NCBI GenBank assembly: GCA_934481515.1
Contig: CAKSPO010000008.1
Span: 1-62,183, forward strand
Reading direction: 5' to 3'
DNA from: an uncultured Eubacteriales bacterium
GTDB taxonomy: Bacteria > Bacillota > Clostridia > Oscillospirales > CAG-272
DNA length: 62,183 nucleotides
This document shows positions 53,218 through 62,107 of the stretch, in pieces. Position 1 is the first letter of the stretch. The number at the start of each line of letters is the position of its first letter. Made by a program: the position numbers and the translations under genes. The notes beneath the pieces were generated by a model. The model saw nothing but the letters and a program-made list of their open reading frames with translations. It did no database searches and was not told where the DNA came from.

Positions 53218-54033
53218 TCAGATCATCTTGTCGGCAGAGAGGCGCAGACGCGCCTTCTTGGTTTCCCCGTCGAAGGAGCGGAGGTAAAACCGTCCGGCTC
53301 CGCGCACGGAGATCACCGCAGGCGGAACCAGTACCAGATCCGTCCGCTCCACCGGCTCAAAATCCAACTCGACCAACCCGGAGCAGATCACCCTCTGCGC
53401 TTCTTCTCTGGAAAAATTGCAGAGCGCCGCAACCACACAGTCCAGACGCGCAGAGGCAACCGTGTCCCGGATGGGAAGATAGCGCCGCCCGTCCGTAAAT
53501 GAAGCATCCGGTACATACGGCACACAGCGGACGGTATCGGAACCGACCTTGCAAAGATGCTCGGTCAGGAACGGTACCAGAGGACGGGAACAGAACAAAA
53601 CCGCTTCCCGCTCATTTTGCAGAGCCAGATCTCCCAAAGACTCCCGCTGAAGACCCAACCCCAAAACGGCACCCAGAAAGTCCCGGTGCGACAGCGTCCG
53701 GAATCCGCTGCCGACAATCCGCACTGCCGAAACGGCATCGGAAGCGTCCTCTCCGAGCAGCGTCAGAACCTCCTCCGGAGAACACTGCGGCAGGGGAGCG
53801 GAGAGACAGACGGTCAGATAGTCCGGCAGAAGAAAAAGCGCCACCCGCTCCGCCGTCGCATATCCGCCGAAAAAGAAAGCGCTTTCCGCCTGCCCGGCGG
53901 CACAAAGCTGACGTTCTGCCATCCGCCGTTCCCGCGGGGTCAGAAAGGAAAGAACCGCAAGCGTCCCTTTTTCTGCTTTTCTGACGGCATCGTCAATCCG
54001 CGCCGCAAAAAGTGTATCCGCCCGATCCGTCAT
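53218..54033 (-). CDS. ylmH: S4-domain RNA-binding protein YlmH
   Basis: A 271-residue protein of the YlmH family. The N-terminal region (FLTPRERRMAERQL, then a YbdK-like middle) precedes a C-terminal S4 RNA-binding domain (RLDCVVAALCNFSREEAQRVICSGLVELDF). YlmH binds the 50S subunit and has been linked to ribosome quality control in B. subtilis. The ATG at 54033 overlaps the stop of ylmG (ATGA). No divIVA gene follows, unlike the Bacillus order. Confidence 0.9.
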   Translation of the reverse strand: MTDRADTLFAARIDDAVRKAEKGTLAVLSFLTPRERRMAERQLCAAGQAESAFFFGGYATAERVALFLLPDYLTVCLSAPLPQCSPEEVLTLLGEDASDAVSAVRIVGSGFRTLSHRDFLGAVLGLGLQRESLGDLALQNEREAVLFCSRPLVPFLTEHLCKVGSDTVRCVPYVPDASFTDGRRYLPIRDTVASARLDCVVAALCNFSREEAQRVICSGLVELDFEPVERTDLVLVPPAVISVRGAGRFYLRSFDGETKKARLRLSADKMI

Positions 54034-54308
54034 AGCAGAACCTGCAAAACGACCTGCACCACCATCAGAATCAGCCACGTCAGCATGAAAGGAATGTCCA
54101 GAGGAACCCGCTGGAACCAGTTCATTTTTTCGCAGAGCCGACGGAGCGGCAGAATCAGCGGCTCGGTGACAGCAAACAGAAAGACGGAGATTTTCCATTC
54201 CCCCGTCGGGTCAAACCAGGAAAGGATTGCCCGTACAAACATGGCAACCTCCAGAAAATCGATCAGAACGATCAGCGTCCGTACCAGAAGATAAACGGCA
54301 ATTTTCAT
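54030..54308 (-). CDS. ylmG: YggT/YlmG family membrane protein
   Basis: A 92-residue protein with two transmembrane hairpins (residues about 3-25 and 68-90) and the family core ILSWFDPTG and EPLILPLRRL. YlmG proteins help to place the division or photosynthetic apparatus in the membrane and sit next to sepF in Gram-positives. AAAGGAG 9 nt upstream sets the start; it overlaps ylmH. Confidence 0.93.
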   Translation of the reverse strand: MKIAVYLLVRTLIVLIDFLEVAMFVRAILSWFDPTGEWKISVFLFAVTEPLILPLRRLCEKMNWFQRVPLDIPFMLTWLILMVVQVVLQVLL

Positions 54309-54480
54309 ACGCAGAGACTCCTTTGCAATGGATAAGTAAGAGGAACGGAACCGATTCCCTGCCGAAGCGGAAAGGGAAGGGGGCGATCCTTTGCGGGACG
54401 GAGAAGCGAGGGGAGGGAAAACATCCGAAAAATTGCCGCAGGAATTTCTTCTCTGCGGCAATTCTCAAAACGTTTTCCGG

Positions 54481-55008
54481 TCAGGCTTCCTCGTCTGCAG
54501 GAATCTCTTCGTAGGATTCTTCCTCGCTGTATTCCGTCTCGGCACCTTCCGTCGATGCATCGTTGGAGGAGTCCGCGGGGAATTCCTCTGCCGTGAACGC
54601 GGAAATATCCACACCGGCGGGAGAAACCACAATGGTGCTCTTGTTGGTCTTAATCATTTCGCCGCCGAGGACATAAGCAACCCCTGCCAGGAAATCAACC
54701 AGACGATGTGCCTGATCCTTGTTCAGATAGCTGATGTCCAGAAGAACAATGCAGCCCTCCTTCAGCTTGTCTGCGATGCGGGTGGCTTCAATGTGGCTCT
54801 TCGGCTGGAAAAGCTTGAGCGAAACCTTTTCCACTGCGGCAGGATGAATTTCGGGATCCTTCCGTGTGGGACTGTCCAGAACGGAGTCCTCCTGCCCATA
54901 GGCATCGGACATCTCCATTTTGAGATCCTCCGGCATGGAGTACATCTCATCGTAGTCCTCTTCCATATCTGCATTATCGTTGCGAACAAATTTTTTCAGC
55001 AAATTCAT
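54481..55008 (-). CDS. sepF: Cell division protein SepF
   Basis: A 175-residue protein that binds FtsZ and membrane and supports septum assembly. An acidic N-terminal linker follows the membrane-targeting start MNLLKKFVRND. The SepF core spans about residues 60-145 (VSLKLFQPKSHIEATRIADKLKEG, then VLLDISYLNKDQAHRLVDFLAGVAYVLGG). The acidic Ser/Glu tail is variable in the family. It follows the PLP-binding protein gene by 18 bp. Confidence 0.95.
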   Translation of the reverse strand: MNLLKKFVRNDNADMEEDYDEMYSMPEDLKMEMSDAYGQEDSVLDSPTRKDPEIHPAAVEKVSLKLFQPKSHIEATRIADKLKEGCIVLLDISYLNKDQAHRLVDFLAGVAYVLGGEMIKTNKSTIVVSPAGVDISAFTAEEFPADSSNDASTEGAETEYSEEESYEEIPADEEA

Positions 55009-55026
55009 GATGATCCTCCTGTATTT

Positions 55027-55779
55027 TCACGCCGGAGAGGAATGCGACGCATCTGCGGAATTCGCGGGAGCGACATCCGCCGGACTCGGCGGCGCAAACA
55101 GCGCACGTCCGATACGGATCAGATCGGCACCCTCCTCAACGGCAGGCTCAAAACTTCCCGACATCCCCATGGATAAAAGGGGTCTACCTATATTATGAAG
55201 TTTTTTTTGCCAAATGTCAAGACATAATTGTGAAGTTTCTCGAAAATATTTCCGATATTCCTCCGTTTTTTCGCATTTCGGAGCCATTGTCATAAAACCG
55301 CGCAGACGCAGATGCGAAAAGTCCCGCAGGGAGAGACAAAAGTCTGCCGCCTCCTCCGGAAAAAGCCCGCTTTTCTGTGCTTCCCGACCGCTGTTGATCT
55401 CCGCCAGAACCTCCATGCAAAGCCCGTGCTTTTCCGCCTGCCGGTCGATCTCGGCGGCAAGCTTCGGGGAGTCCAGCGAGTGGATCATGCACACCTTGTC
55501 AATGATATATCTGACTTTGTTGGATTGCAGCTTTCCGATAAAATGAATCCGCAAGCCCTCCCGGTCCAATTGATCCCAATGCTCCAGCAACTGCTGAACC
55601 CGGTTTTCACCGATGTCATGAATGCCAAGGGTACGGTGAAGATAATTGATGTGCTCCGCATCGGTGTACTTGACCGCCGCCACCAGCGTTACATCCTTTC
55701 CCCCGGAGATGCGTTGCGCCAGCCGGATCCGTTCCCGGACGGCTTCGAGATTTTTGTCCATGTAGGAAAAGTCACTCAT
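55027..55779 (-). CDS. PLP-binding homeostasis protein YggS/YlmE
   Basis: A 250-residue single-barrel PLP-binding protein of the COG0325 family, which buffers pyridoxal 5'-phosphate. The PLP lysine lies in VTLVAAVKYTD. GENRVQQL, HFIGKLQSNK and GMSGSFEPAVEEGADLIRIG are all characteristic. It corresponds to ylmE in the Bacillus cluster. The start overlaps the HlyD-like stop by 4 bp (ATGA). The last 20 residues are an Ala/Pro-rich tail. Confidence 0.94.
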   Translation of the reverse strand: MSDFSYMDKNLEAVRERIRLAQRISGGKDVTLVAAVKYTDAEHINYLHRTLGIHDIGENRVQQLLEHWDQLDREGLRIHFIGKLQSNKVRYIIDKVCMIHSLDSPKLAAEIDRQAEKHGLCMEVLAEINSGREAQKSGLFPEEAADFCLSLRDFSHLRLRGFMTMAPKCEKTEEYRKYFRETSQLCLDIWQKKLHNIGRPLLSMGMSGSFEPAVEEGADLIRIGRALFAPPSPADVAPANSADASHSSPA

Positions 55780-57029
55780 TGGTATCCCTTCCCGTCATAC
55801 AGATTTTTTCCGGAGGTAATCAGGAGGTCATTGAAAGCGATTTCGGTCACTTCCGAGTCCTCCGGTGTCTTCGCAATGCAGTAGCCGTCCCCGCGATAGA
55901 GAATTTCCACCCGGCGGAAGCGCGCGGTGCTTGCCTCGAAAATATAGACGCCCTCCGCCCCGTTCACATTCTGCAAGGCGGTGGAAGGAATGTAAAAGCC
56001 GCGGGTGGTTCCCACCGTGATTTCCACGGTCTGGGAACGGTAAAAGAGAAATCCGGAAGGCTCCGTTTCCGCCTCAAAGACCAGAAGCACCCGGTTGCCG
56101 CTTTCCGTCCGGGAGGAGAGCTTCATGGATACCGTTTTCCCGCCGTTTTCCGGGAACCCGAGCAGACAGGAGTCTCCCGCCGTCAGATGCTCCGCGGCAC
56201 TGCGGTCAACCTCCGTTGCAAGGTACCAGACGTAGCCGTATATCAGCTTCCCGGCAAAAACGCTTCCGTCGGGAGCCGGACGCGGCTCTGTCCGGGTCAG
56301 CTCATGGAAGCGTTCCGGAGTCAGCCGGTTCACCTCTTCCGGAGTAAACACGGATTCGTAACCGTCCACATCCGCTCTTCCGTAAAACTTTGCGGAGGCG
56401 GTGCTGGAGGAGCGCGTCTGCGGTGCGGTGGTCAGAAGTGCTTCCTTTTCTTTCCGGAGCGCATCCAGCACGGCGGCGGAATCCCCGGACGAACCCAGAA
56501 GCGCCGTATAGCGGTTCTGAAGCACCAGGAATTCTTCGGCGGCGGACGCGACCGCACCGATTTCTCCGGAGCTGTTGTTCTTCCGAATATCGGCATAGCG
56601 CTCCAGAAGAGACGTCCGGTATTCTTCCGCCTTTGCAAGCGTTGTCCCGGCGGGAAGAGTGCTTTCCTCCAGAATCCGGATGTCCCGGTTCAGCCGATCC
56701 AGACGGAGCTGTAATTCTTCAGCGGATTCCGCGGAAGCCGGAAGCGGATAGAGCCGCAACAGCTCCACGTTTTTCCCGACCTTCTCCCCAGCCGGTACCA
56801 GTTCGTCGATCAGCGTGTCCGCCGGAGCGGTCAGAACCTCCTCTTCACGGAAAAGATAGGCGCGGGAGGTCGTGATCTCGGTGTCGCTGACATAGCGGAC
56901 AGGCGTTGTCAGAAGGGAACCGGCACTGCTTTCCAAAGCGTGCGCCAGAAGGTAGACCGCCAGACCGAAGAGCGCCAGCGCTGCGGCGAAGCGTGGAAAG
57001 TATTTTTTCAGGAATGTACCGCGCGTCAT
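55776..57029 (-). CDS. HlyD-like membrane-anchored adaptor in the ylm cluster
   Basis: A 417-residue protein with an N-terminal transmembrane helix (about 12-30) and an extracytoplasmic region that starts VRYVSDTEITTSRAYLFREEEVL, with a long helical section (about 110-190) and a lipoyl/barrel-sandwich-like flank, as in HlyD-type efflux adaptors. It occupies the place of ylmD next to ylmE. No transporter or outer-membrane partner is near. GGAGG 8 nt before the ATG, and a 4-bp overlap with miaA, fix the start. The upstream open frame (to 57347) is not used. Confidence 0.75.
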   Translation of the reverse strand: MTRGTFLKKYFPRFAAALALFGLAVYLLAHALESSAGSLLTTPVRYVSDTEITTSRAYLFREEEVLTAPADTLIDELVPAGEKVGKNVELLRLYPLPASAESAEELQLRLDRLNRDIRILEESTLPAGTTLAKAEEYRTSLLERYADIRKNNSSGEIGAVASAAEEFLVLQNRYTALLGSSGDSAAVLDALRKEKEALLTTAPQTRSSSTASAKFYGRADVDGYESVFTPEEVNRLTPERFHELTRTEPRPAPDGSVFAGKLIYGYVWYLATEVDRSAAEHLTAGDSCLLGFPENGGKTVSMKLSSRTESGNRVLLVFEAETEPSGFLFYRSQTVEITVGTTRGFYIPSTALQNVNGAEGVYIFEASTARFRRVEILYRGDGYCIAKTPEDSEVTEIAFNDLLITSGKNLYDGKGYQ

Positions 57030-58018
57030 ACCGTTTCCTCCTTTGTACCGCCGGAGACCGTGTCCGGTGCCGCAAAAAGCCGCAGAGCTTCCGACAACAG
57101 CTCCTCCTGCGGACGGAGCCTGTCCCCATCGGTAATCCTCACCCAATGAACATAGGGCTTCGCCTGAAACCATGTCATCTGCCGCTTGGCATAATGGCGT
57201 GTAGCAAGAACAATGCGCTTTTCCGCATCCTCCTCCGTCCCCTCGCCATGCAAAAATGCCAGCGCTTCCTTGTAGCCGATTGCCTGCGCGGCAGTGGAAT
57301 TTTGTGAAAAGACGCCGGCATCGTCCAACCGGCGCACCTCCTCCCAAAGACCGTCGCGGAGCATCTGACGCACGCGGGCTTCAATTCTCTGATACAGAAC
57401 CGTACGTCCCGGATCGCAAAGACCGATCACCACGGCATCATAGGGAGACGGAAACGAGCGGGAACGAAGATCGGCTTCCGTTTTTGTGATGCCGGTGGTC
57501 AGATAAATTTCCAACGCCCGCACCACGCGGCTGACATTATTCGCATGAATTGCCTCCGCTGCGGCAGGATCTACCGCACGCAACTGCGCATGAAGTGCAT
57601 GGACTCCATGACCCTCCGCAAACGCAAACAGCTCTTTCCGCAGAGCGGGATCGCTCCGCGTTTCCTCAAAACCGCCCCGGAGCAGACTGTCCAGATACAT
57701 CCCCGTTCCGCCGCAAAGGATCGGCAGTTTTCCACGCGCGTGGATTTCTGCGATTTTTTCGCCTGCCAGGGAAACATAATCGGCGGCGGAAAAGGGAACC
57801 GACGGATCGGTCACATCCATCAGATGGTGGGGGATCCCCTCCTGCTCCGCACGGGTCGGCTTCGCGGTTCCGATGTCCATCCCGCGATAGACCTGCATGG
57901 AATCGCAGGCGACAATTTCTCCCCCCAGCCGCTTTGCAAGGGCAATGGAGAGCGCCGTTTTTCCGCTGGCAGTCGGACCCGCGACGGCAAGAATCTTGAT
58001 TTTTTCGGTTTCCGACAC
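57026..58018 (-). CDS. miaA: tRNA dimethylallyltransferase MiaA
   Basis: A 330-residue enzyme that adds dimethylallyl to A37 of tRNAs reading codons that begin with U. The P-loop AVAGPTASGKTALS is near the start, then DSMQVYRGMDIGTAKP and the HHLMDV region; the late segment ATRHYAKRQMTWFQ is typical. Translation probably begins with GTG at 58018, 4 nt after GGAGG; a longer open frame lacks a Shine-Dalgarno. It follows queA by 103 bp. Confidence 0.96.
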   Translation of the reverse strand: MSETEKIKILAVAGPTASGKTALSIALAKRLGGEIVACDSMQVYRGMDIGTAKPTRAEQEGIPHHLMDVTDPSVPFSAADYVSLAGEKIAEIHARGKLPILCGGTGMYLDSLLRGGFEETRSDPALRKELFAFAEGHGVHALHAQLRAVDPAAAEAIHANNVSRVVRALEIYLTTGITKTEADLRSRSFPSPYDAVVIGLCDPGRTVLYQRIEARVRQMLRDGLWEEVRRLDDAGVFSQNSTAAQAIGYKEALAFLHGEGTEEDAEKRIVLATRHYAKRQMTWFQAKPYVHWVRITDGDRLRPQEELLSEALRLFAAPDTVSGGTKEETV

Positions 58019-58121
58019 GGTTCCTCCTTTCCGGCGTTCCGGACGCCTTGCTAACGAACATTGCATTGCCGATTCTTACGGGAAGCAGGATTTTTACTGT
58101 TCGGTCATATGACAAAAAATC

Positions 58122-59237
58122 TTACTTTTCCGTATCGTTCACATTTTGGTCCATTCTGCCTTGGATGAACATTGCATCCCCGAAGCTGAAAAAACGGTAC
58201 CTGTTTTCCACCGCAACGCGGTACGCTTCCATTATCTTTTCTTTGTTGTAGAATGCGGAGACCAGCATCAGAAGCGTGCTTTCCGGCAGATGGAAGTTGG
58301 TAATCAGCGCGTCAACCGCTTTGAACCGGTAGCCGGGATAGATGAAAATCCCGGTATCTCCGTGCATTGCACGCACGGTACCGTTCTCGTCCGCCACGCT
58401 TTCGATGGTGCGGCAGGAGGTCGTGCCGACACAGATCAGCCTGCCGCCTGCCGCCCGCCGCGCATTGATCCTGCGGGCGCTCTCTTCCGGAACCGAAAAA
58501 TATTCGGTGTGCATGATATGGTCGGTGATGTTCTCCTCCTTGACCGGGCGGAAGGTTCCAAGCCCCACATGGAGCAGGACCGGAACGATATCCACGCCTT
58601 TCGCACGGATCCGGTTCAACAGCTCCGGCGTAAAGTGAAGCCCGGCTGTCGGCGCCGCCGCAGAGCCTTCCTCTCTGGCATAGACGGTCTGATAGCGGTC
58701 ATTGTCCTGCAATTGCTCCGTGATATAGGGGGGAAGCGGCATCAGCCCGATCCGATGCAGAATTTCATAAATGCTGCTGTATTTTTCTTTGTCATAGGAA
58801 AACCGGATGATCCGGTTTCCTTCCTCCGCAAGAGAGAGAACCTCCCCCTCCAGCAACCCGCCACCGAAGACAAGATGCATGCCGGGACGTGCGCGCTTGC
58901 CGGGCTTGACCAGCGTTTCCCACGTGTCAAGCTCCCGCTGACGCAGGAGAAGCAGTTCTGTCAAAGCGTCCTCCCGATCCCGGACGTGACCGTAAAGGCG
59001 CGCCGGAATGACCTTGGAATCATTGATGACCAGAACATCCTCCGGACGGAGGTAGTCAACAATGTCGAAAAAATGCCGATGCTCCAGCGTTCCGGTAGCA
59101 CGGTCAAGGACCATCAGGCGCGATGCATCTCTTTTTTCTTCCGGATGCTGTGCAATCAGCTCCGGCGGGAGCTCATAGAAAAAGTCCGAGGTGCGGAGGG
59201 AGGTTTTGGGAAGCTGATTCAGAATGGTATTGCTCAT
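58122..59237 (-). CDS. queA: S-adenosylmethionine:tRNA ribosyltransferase-isomerase QueA
   Basis: A 371-residue enzyme of queuosine synthesis that transfers and isomerises the ribosyl group of SAM to preQ1 in tRNA. Motifs present: PEKRDASRL (as HPEEKRDASRLMVLDR), NDSKVIPARL, the TAGLHFTPELL box and GTTSCRTIES. MSNTILNQLPKTSLRTSDFFYELP is the family N-terminus, which favours the ATG at 59237. It has its own promoter. Confidence 0.96.
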   Translation of the reverse strand: MSNTILNQLPKTSLRTSDFFYELPPELIAQHPEEKRDASRLMVLDRATGTLEHRHFFDIVDYLRPEDVLVINDSKVIPARLYGHVRDREDALTELLLLRQRELDTWETLVKPGKRARPGMHLVFGGGLLEGEVLSLAEEGNRIIRFSYDKEKYSSIYEILHRIGLMPLPPYITEQLQDNDRYQTVYAREEGSAAAPTAGLHFTPELLNRIRAKGVDIVPVLLHVGLGTFRPVKEENITDHIMHTEYFSVPEESARRINARRAAGGRLICVGTTSCRTIESVADENGTVRAMHGDTGIFIYPGYRFKAVDALITNFHLPESTLLMLVSAFYNKEKIMEAYRVAVENRYRFFSFGDAMFIQGRMDQNVNDTEK

Positions 59238-59339
59238 TTGCGTAAAAATCCTTTTTTCGGGTGCCGCCGTACCGGAAAAATCATATACTGTGACCGAAGG
59301 CATGCGGCATATTTTCAGACAAAAATCCGATCTATCTTT

Positions 59340-59368
59340 ATTATACAGCATCTGCGGCGGTATTGCAA
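59340..59368 (-). promoter_or_regulatory. Sigma-A promoter of queA
   Basis: On the minus strand TTGCAA (59363-59368) and TATAAT (rc at 59340-59345) are 17 bp apart. A weaker plus-strand candidate for dapA, CAGACA (59316-59321) with TATTAT (59339-59344), overlaps it, so the two divergent genes may share this region. Confidence 0.7.
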
Positions 59369-59426
59369 CCGTTTTTCCGGAAAATCTTCCGCGGTGCGAG
59401 GGAGCGGAAAGGAGCAACACATCCAT

Positions 59427-60302
59427 ATGAGCCTACAGAAACCAACCGTTTTTACCGGTCTTGCGACCGCAATGATTACCCCGTTTGCGCGCGGAGAAAT
59501 TGATTATGCCGCGTTCGGCACCATGATCGACCGCCAGATTTCTGCCGGAGTGGATGCACTTCTCGTGGCGGGAACCACCGGAGAGAGCGCCACCCTCACC
59601 GTGCGGGAACATTACGAACTGATCCGTTTTGCCGCCGAACGGATCGCGGGCAGAGTGCCGCTCATCGCGGGGTGCGGCTCCAATGCGACCGAACACGCCC
59701 TGACACTGGCAAGGAGTGCCTGCGATGCCGGAGCAGATGCGTTGCTCGCCGTCACACCGTATTATAACAAAACCTCCGAAAAAGGACTGGTTCTGCACTA
59801 CCGCGCCCTTTCCGAGAACGTTACGCGCCCGCTGATTCTTTATAACGTCCCGTCCCGTACCGGAATGTCCGTTTCCGCGGAGACGTACCGCAGACTTGCA
59901 CAGGAGAAGAACATCGTCGCGGTCAAGGAATCCTCCGGAAATCTCGGATTGATGGAAGAGATCTGCCGGGAGTGTGAGGACAGCATGGATGTTTATACAG
60001 GGAACGACGACCAGTTGCTACCGGCATACCGGCTCGGAGCAAAGGGGATTTTTTCAGTGTACTCCAATCTGGAGCCTGCCGGACTCCGGGAGATTCTCCA
60101 GCTATGCGGGAACGGAGATTTTTCCGCGGCGGGAAAGAAATTCCGAACCGTTCTGCCGCAGATACAGGCGCTGTTTCATGAGGTCAACCCCATTCCGGTC
60201 AAGTACGTTGCCGCCATGCGCGGACTTTGCCGCGCAGAGTACCGCCTGCCGCTCTGTCCCCCTTCTCACGAAACCGCAAAGTTGCTGCAGAGCCTGTTCT
60301 GA
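59427..60302 (+). CDS. dapA: 4-hydroxy-tetrahydrodipicolinate synthase
   Basis: A 291-residue TIM-barrel aldolase that condenses pyruvate and aspartate semialdehyde on the lysine/diaminopimelate route, needed for peptidoglycan. The Schiff-base lysine is Lys167 (AVKESSGN), with GTTGESATL and YNVPSRTGMS for binding. GGAAAGGAG 12 nt upstream precedes the ATG. The gene is alone, divergent from queA. Confidence 0.95.
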   Translation: MSLQKPTVFTGLATAMITPFARGEIDYAAFGTMIDRQISAGVDALLVAGTTGESATLTVREHYELIRFAAERIAGRVPLIAGCGSNATEHALTLARSACDAGADALLAVTPYYNKTSEKGLVLHYRALSENVTRPLILYNVPSRTGMSVSAETYRRLAQEKNIVAVKESSGNLGLMEEICRECEDSMDVYTGNDDQLLPAYRLGAKGIFSVYSNLEPAGLREILQLCGNGDFSAAGKKFRTVLPQIQALFHEVNPIPVKYVAAMRGLCRAEYRLPLCPPSHETAKLLQSLF

Positions 60303-60389
60303 AAAGGATCGGCAGAGGCAGAGAAGAGGGCAACCCTCCGGATGCTTTCCCGGCGTTCCGGAGAGAAGCGAGACAAAACCCGGAAAACA

Positions 60390-60561
60390 AAAAGGAGGTG
60401 TAAAAAAACTCAAAATGAGTTTTTTTACACCTCCGACGACGTTGGTCTCGGCGGCTAAACGCCGCCGTTTTGCAGCCAAGAAAGCAAAAAAACAAGATGC
60501 GGGCGGCAAAAACGACCAAGATAGGGGCTGTTAAAAACATCGAGGTTTTGAACAGCCCCCC
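60390..60561. repeat. Two-hairpin intergenic repeat, copy B
   Basis: Inverse-oriented copy of the element at 36218: hairpins at 60394-60434 (GGAGGTGTAAAAAAACTC with GAGTTTTTTTACACCTCC) and 60534-60560 (GGGGCTGTT with GAACAGCCCC), and the same middle CGGCGGCTAAACGCCG. It lies between the convergent dapA and zinc-ribbon genes, so it works as a terminator for both. Confidence 0.8.
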
Positions 60562-60570
60562 TTTCGTAGC

Positions 60571-61089
60571 TCAGTTGTCGGATGTTTCGTCGCCGTCTGT
60601 CTCTTCGGAAATCTTTTTGTAATCGTCCTCGTCCACAATGCAGCCAAACTTTTCGCCGCACGCAGGGCAGGTCAGATTTTCCGGATCCAGCTCCTGGTCA
60701 AAGCAGACCGTCTCCCCGCAGGACGGGCAGACAATTTCATAGTAATTGTCGTCGTCGCAGTCACAGCCGTCGCAGTTTTCGCAGTCGCCGTCACACTCGA
60801 CATCTTCGTCCTCGTCGTCCTCTTCTTCCTTGGCATCCTCCTCGTCGTCTCCGTCCAGGTAGGTTTCCACGTCATTCAGATCATCATCCAGCTCTTCCAC
60901 ATAGTCGTTCAGATAGTCAAGATCGGAATCAATCTCATCAATGTCTTTGTGCAGGCCCTCAATCTCGGTACTCATTTCTCCCACCAGATCCAGAAGAGCG
61001 GCAATGATCTTTCCTTCTTTCGTCGTCTTGTCGTATTCCAGACCGTCGGCAAGACCCTTGAGATATGCGGATTTTTCCGTCAGCTTCAT
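60571..61089 (-). CDS. CD1247-type acidic zinc-ribbon protein
   Basis: A 172-residue protein. The N-terminus MKLTEKSAYLKGLADGLEYD and following coiled-coil (about 30-85) match a small Clostridia family (CD1247 N-terminal domain). The middle is an extremely acidic Asp/Glu/Cys run (CDGDCENCDGCDCDDD), then two CPSCGE/CPACGE knuckles form a C-terminal zinc ribbon. Function unknown, possibly metal binding or a chaperone-like role. The ATG at 61089 is preferred; a longer start at 61101 would sit directly on the Shine-Dalgarno. Confidence 0.85.
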   Translation of the reverse strand: MKLTEKSAYLKGLADGLEYDKTTKEGKIIAALLDLVGEMSTEIEGLHKDIDEIDSDLDYLNDYVEELDDDLNDVETYLDGDDEEDAKEEEDDEDEDVECDGDCENCDGCDCDDDNYYEIVCPSCGETVCFDQELDPENLTCPACGEKFGCIVDEDDYKKISEETDGDETSDN

Positions 61090-61180
61090 GTTTGTTCCCA
61101 TCCTTTCATTATAAAAAATTCAAGTATACCGTGAAAAAACAGGGAAAACCTTGAAACGCAAAGTCTTCCCCGATAGAAAG

Positions 61181-61741
61181 TTATGCTCTGGACAGATACT
61201 CCCCGGTGCGGGTGTCGATCTTGAGACGGTCGCCCACATTGATAAACAGCGGAACCTTGATCTCGGCGCCGGTTTCCAGCGTAGCGGGCTTGAGGGTGTT
61301 GGTTGCGGTGTTTCCGGCAAAACCGGGATCGGTGTCGGTGACCTCCAGCTCCACGAACGTGGGAGGCTCAACGCCGAACACATTGCCCTTGTAGGAAATG
61401 ATCTTGCACATCATTTCTTCCTTCACAAAGCGGAAGTTGTCGCCAACCTTGTCATGGGAGATCAGGGTCTCTTCCCATGTTTCGGTGTCCATGAAGTGAT
61501 AGAGAGAACCGTCGTCATAAGAATACTGCATGTCTTTTCTCTCAATATAGGCATTTTCAAACTTGTCGGTGGGGTTGAAGGTCTTTTCGGTGACCGCACC
61601 GGAAATCACATTCTTCAGCTTTGTACGGACAAAAGCCGCACCCTTTCCGGGTTTTACATGCTGAAACTCAATGACCTGCAGGACATTGCCCTGACCGTCG
61701 TCAAACGTCATGCCGTTTTTGAAATCGCCAGCTACTACCAT
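61181..61741 (-). CDS. efp: Elongation factor P
   Basis: A 186-residue translation factor that relieves stalling at polyproline. The conserved loop is HVKPGKGAAF with Lys33 as the residue that is modified in many bacteria. The three beta domains and C-terminal IDTRTGEYLSRA are complete. GGAGGAAACGT precedes the ATG. The YfmF/YfmH pair, linked to EF-P modification, is encoded 16 kb away at 43.2-45.8 kb. Confidence 0.97.
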   Translation of the reverse strand: MVVAGDFKNGMTFDDGQGNVLQVIEFQHVKPGKGAAFVRTKLKNVISGAVTEKTFNPTDKFENAYIERKDMQYSYDDGSLYHFMDTETWEETLISHDKVGDNFRFVKEEMMCKIISYKGNVFGVEPPTFVELEVTDTDPGFAGNTATNTLKPATLETGAEIKVPLFINVGDRLKIDTRTGEYLSRA

Positions 61742-61810
61742 ACGTTTCCTCCAAAATAACAGAAAGTCAGATTTGCGCCGGCAATTTGTCCGGACACATA
61801 GTTACATTAT

Positions 61811-61839
61811 ATTCTACAACGTTTTTTGCATTTTTGCAA
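61811..61839 (-). promoter_or_regulatory. Sigma-A promoter of efp
   Basis: On the minus strand TTGCAA (61834-61839) and TAGAAT (rc at 61811-61816) are 17 bp apart. Confidence 0.7.
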
Positions 61840-61939
61840 TAGTTTTTTTGATTTTTTCAAAAAACTGTGGTTTTGACGAAAAACAAACCAAACAGAAAAT
61901 CCGAAAGGGGTAAAAAATGAAAAAAAGTAAAAAAAGGTA

Positions 61940-61968
61940 TTGACAAGGAAAGGAATTTATGATATAAT
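61940..61968 (+). promoter_or_regulatory. Upstream tandem promoter of the tRNA-Val gene
   Basis: TTGACA (61940-61945) and TATAAT (61963-61968) are 17 bp apart. Confidence 0.75.
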
Positions 61969-62054
61969 ACAAGCCGTTCCATCGGCAGCAGGAAGGGAAC
62001 GAATCTGTGCCGCTCACCCCGGAAAGAAAAGCGAAAAACTTTTTGAAAAAGGGT

Positions 62055-62083
62055 TGACAAAAAGTGTGAGCTGTGATATAATC
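62055..62083 (+). promoter_or_regulatory. Proximal promoter of the tRNA-Val gene
   Basis: TTGACA (62055-62060) and TATAAT (62078-62083) are 17 bp apart, 25 bp before the tRNA. Two tandem consensus promoters are typical of stable RNA operons, so more tRNA genes may follow outside the window. Confidence 0.85.
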
Positions 62084-62107
62084 AAAAAGTCGCTGAAAAG
62101 CGGTTTT

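Noticed and set aside
58146..59426. Long open frame that merges with dapA
   Set aside because: It runs antisense to queA; dapA begins at 59427 with its own Shine-Dalgarno and full family N-terminus.
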